Shown here: positions 61,984 through 64,000 of the stretch, piece after piece | Layout of the letters: every line of letters starts with the position of its first letter | How positions within the stretch are numbered: position 1 is the first letter of the stretch | Source: Chryseobacterium lathyri | GTDB taxonomy: Bacteria > Bacteroidota > Bacteroidia > Flavobacteriales > Weeksellaceae | DNA length: 64,000 nucleotides | Assembly (NCBI RefSeq): GCF_003290185.1 | Contig: NZ_QNFY01000006.1 | Location: 268,325 to 332,324, forward strand | Direction of reading: 5' to 3' | Made by a program: the position numbers and the translations under genes | Notes under the pieces: generated by a model | The model's input: only the letters and a program-made list of their open reading frames with translations | Databases searched by the model: none | Told to the model about the DNA's origin: nothing

Positions 61984-63159
61984 TTATTTTATTTGTTTCA
62001 ATAATTCTTCTGCGAGTTTGGAGTCTTTATTGGTCTGAACGGCCATATGTTTAGACATTTCTGCGTAGCTTTTGGCCATTTCTTTATTCCCTGTAAGAAA
62101 ATAAAGCTTGGCAAGAATGTAAGTGTTTTCCGATGTTTCGCCACGCATTACAGATTTTTCTGCCCATTCCGAGGCTTTCTTTAGTGATGCTGGATTTTTG
62201 ATGTGATCACTAAATACCCACGCTGCTCTCAGCAGTTCATTAGGCTCAAATGCATCGGAGTTTTTATAATATTCCAAAGCTGCTTTTTCGAATTCAGGGA
62301 AATTGGCATTCTGCTCATAATAGCTGAGTTTCGTCTGGTTCAGTTTGGATTGTGCGAGCTGTTTTCCTACTAACGGTTCAGCCGTTTTCATGAAATATTC
62401 GTCGTTGATCCTTTTATTTTTATCATCAATAGATTGTTCTACAATTTTTGAAAGCTTCAGCTGATTGTCAAATTCATTGTAAGTTTCTTCCGGCAGATAT
62501 TTAATAATTTCAGCCTTTCTTGATGTAAACGTACTATAGTTACTGTCTTCCGTTGACTTTACAAAAAATAACAGGAAACCTATTTCCTCTTTAGAAATTT
62601 CTTCTGTTTTCTTTTTGTTTTCAAAATACCGTTCGGAAGCTTTTTTAGCAAAATCGTAATCTGAGGAGGAGTTCAGTTTCATAATGTTGATCAGGAATTC
62701 CGGGTCTTTCTCTCCATTGGCAAAACGTTCTTTTAAAGAACCTTTTTTATTACCTGCAGAATTAATATCCTGAGCCATGGCCACAAACATGCTTTGCTCC
62801 ATATAACCGGAATTCTGAGAAACCAGCTCACCTTCACCATTCAGGAAAAGATAAGTAGGATAGGAGCGTACACCATATTTGGCGGCAATTTCCCTTCCTT
62901 CACCTTTTTCCATATCGAATCTGGCATTGACGAAGTTGGTATTGAAATAATCTCCTACAGGCTTCTGGGTAAATACATTTTTCTCCATCATCTTGCACGG
63001 TCCACACCAGGAAGCATAAGCATCGATGAAAACAAGTTTCTTTTCCTTTTTTGCCTTTGCTATAATGTCTTTGAAAGGTAGTTCCTGGAACTGTATGGCT
63101 TCCTGAGCCAGTATAACAACAGAGCAGAAAACAAATACCCCGGAGATGATCTTCTTCAT
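61984..63159 (-). CDS. Periplasmic thioredoxin-family protein
   Basis: A 391-aa protein from the ATG at 63159 (a TTG at 63165 is in frame). The signal is KKIISGVFVFCSVVILA. Residues 20-130 form a thioredoxin-fold domain with the active-site WCGPC at 51-55 and a cis-Pro loop in VRSYPTYLFLNG. The remaining 250 residues are helical and look like tetratricopeptide-type repeats (FAKKASERYFENKKKTEEIS, NTYILAKLYFLTGNKEMAK). It is probably a periplasmic thiol reductase. No TlpA-like insertions are visible. Confidence 0.9.
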   Translation of the reverse strand: MKKIISGVFVFCSVVILAQEAIQFQELPFKDIIAKAKKEKKLVFIDAYASWCGPCKMMEKNVFTQKPVGDYFNTNFVNARFDMEKGEGREIAAKYGVRSYPTYLFLNGEGELVSQNSGYMEQSMFVAMAQDINSAGNKKGSLKERFANGEKDPEFLINIMKLNSSSDYDFAKKASERYFENKKKTEEISKEEIGFLLFFVKSTEDSNYSTFTSRKAEIIKYLPEETYNEFDNQLKLSKIVEQSIDDKNKRINDEYFMKTAEPLVGKQLAQSKLNQTKLSYYEQNANFPEFEKAALEYYKNSDAFEPNELLRAAWVFSDHIKNPASLKKASEWAEKSVMRGETSENTYILAKLYFLTGNKEMAKSYAEMSKHMAVQTNKDSKLAEELLKQIK

Positions 63160-63460
63160 TTTCAAATTAGATTTGTAGGCGAAGATAGTTATTTTCCAAA
63201 AAATAGAGGATGAATTTGACTTAGTATGCTCTATATTAACGAACTTTAAGACTGTTACAGGCCTTAAATAAAATGATTGGTTTAACCTGTAATTACTTTC
63301 AAAATTATGAACTTGTTATTAAAGCTTCTTTACTAAACTAAGATTTGTAATTTTCTTGGATAAATAGTTATGGAATATGATCAGTAATTTCCAATGATTA
63401 TTATCTGTCGTCCTAATTTTTGAGATTGAATTATTTTTAATAATTAGTTAAATAAATTAG

Positions 63461-63610
63461 GAACCAACAGCCTATGTCGATCCATATAAGTTTAATGCGA
63501 AGGAATTAGACAGCGAAACAGATCTTTACTATTATGGAGCCAGATACAATGAAATAAAAGAAAATTTTGATAAGATGCTAAAAATTAAAATAAAATGGAT
63601 TCTTTCTTAA
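63461..63610 (+). pseudogene. Rhs repeat-associated core fragment (5'-truncated)
   Basis: In frame from 63461 the peptide reads EPTAYVDPYKFNAKELDSET then DLYYYGARYNE, matching the tip of the Rhs core (YKFNGKELDxETGLYYYGARYY). The codon just upstream is TAG and no more Rhs sequence precedes it, so the 5' part of the gene is gone. It then continues IKENFDKMLKIKIKWILS and stops at 63608-63610. It is the remnant of a polymorphic toxin gene, interrupted by deletion or never complete. Confidence 0.85.
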
Positions 63611-63867
63611 TAAAAAGTGTTTTTAGATTACAAACTAGAAATAAATTAATTGTTACAGGAAATGTTAAATCTGATTCTGAACTAGAGAATTACAAAATAA
63701 ATACAATAGTATTAAAAGATTTAATGATACCTATAAATATAGTTAATGAAACTGTTATAGAGAATCAATCATATTTAGCTCTTACTTTTGATATGAATTA
63801 TATTGATGAAGATTTATTATTTGAAATAATGAAACTTAAACAAGGGCAAGTAATTGAAATTGGATAG
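63595..63867 (+). CDS. AT-rich 90-aa ORF behind the Rhs remnant, candidate orphan immunity protein
   Basis: A 90-aa ORF whose ATG at 63595 overlaps the end of the Rhs fragment by 16 bases. It is more AT-rich than the flanking genes. The sequence is mostly beta strand with a leading basic segment (KSVFRLQTRNKLIVTGNVK) and an acidic end (YIDEDLLFEIMKLKQGQVIE). No family is recognised. Rhs toxin genes are usually followed by an immunity gene, which suggests but does not prove this role. Confidence 0.5.
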   Translation: MDSFLIKSVFRLQTRNKLIVTGNVKSDSELENYKINTIVLKDLMIPINIVNETVIENQSYLALTFDMNYIDEDLLFEIMKLKQGQVIEIG

Positions 63868-64000
63868 GATTAATCCAACTAAAATTGTATTGTATGCTTA
63901 AGGAATAATCAAGGTGGGGTTTTTATCTTCGACTGTTTATGACAGGAGGAGCATTGTTTAATAAAAACAATTTAAAAATGATAATTATTAAATTATATAT

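Noticed and set aside
63939..64000. A short open frame at the right edge (ATG at 63939)
   Set aside because: Open to the window end, but too short and AT-rich to assign; it may be the next gene.

Overview
The window looks like a chromosomal segment of a Flavobacteriia bacterium, most likely Chryseobacterium or a close relative. This is inferred from AT-rich DNA, several TAnnTTTG (-7) promoter boxes, weak or absent Shine-Dalgarno sequences, SpII lipoproteins, TonB-dependent receptors, a type IX sorting domain on a secreted nuclease, a mevalonate-pathway gene (HMG-CoA synthase) and the Bacteroidota-type T6SS tube protein TssD. I saw no tRNA, rRNA, CRISPR array or intact insertion sequence.

Layout. 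1-4.6 kb: the end of a DUF4440-like gene, a GNAT acetyltransferase, a DinB protein, a REP-associated tyrosine transposase (RAYT) lying among its own palindromes, TsaC/Sua5, an NTF2-like protein and a CCA-adding enzyme. 4.7-7.8 kb (minus strand): a cobalamin-riboswitch operon with a BtuB-like receptor and a BtuG-like surface lipoprotein. 8.1-10.0 kb: cytidine deaminase, an old-yellow enzyme and a DUF2752 protein. 10.2-22.9 kb: a type VI secretion satellite island (TssD, VgrG, a 56-aa VgrG-follower, DUF2931 lipoprotein, DUF2235/Tle1-like lipase, LysM protein, secreted protein, PAAR-like DUF4280 protein, 887-aa OmpA-domain protein, three further small proteins). It has no structural T6SS genes, so it must rely on an apparatus encoded elsewhere.

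23-34 kb: secreted endonuclease I with a type IX sorting tail, DUF4136 and DUF5522 proteins, a small HExxH protein, ACC-deaminase-like enzyme, glucosaminidase with LysM, HemL, and two paralogous amidohydrolases bracketing an AraC regulator. 34-40 kb: a TonB receptor/lipoprotein pair divergent from a PhoB/PhoR-like two-component system, then a pRiA4b ORF-3-like acidic protein. 40-50.5 kb: GH13 lipoprotein, GreA-like protein, ThyA, serine hydrolase, M1 peptidase, MvaS and a GIGT-repeat tail-fibre-like protein. 50.6-57.3 kb: AraC regulator divergent from aldehyde dehydrogenase plus DUF779, a dicarboxylate/amino-acid symporter, CbpA/CbpM and a YcxB-like protein. 57.4-63.2 kb: CBS/cysteine-synthase-like enzyme, FtsX-type permease head-to-head with a NamZ-like muramidase, DUF3575 protein and a thioredoxin-family protein. 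63.46-63.87 kb: a broken Rhs tip followed by a small AT-rich ORF resembling an orphan immunity gene.

Three dispersed repeat families thread the intergenic space: GGGCTTTAGCC palindromes (same family that flanks the RAYT), long inverted repeats with a GTGAATTTTGCTTCGCA core, and a 45-bp hairpin repeat present twice. Stretches with nothing recognisable include 31320-31488, 33754-33895 (only an imperfect inverted repeat), 54034-54235 (pyrimidine-rich) and 63166-63460.
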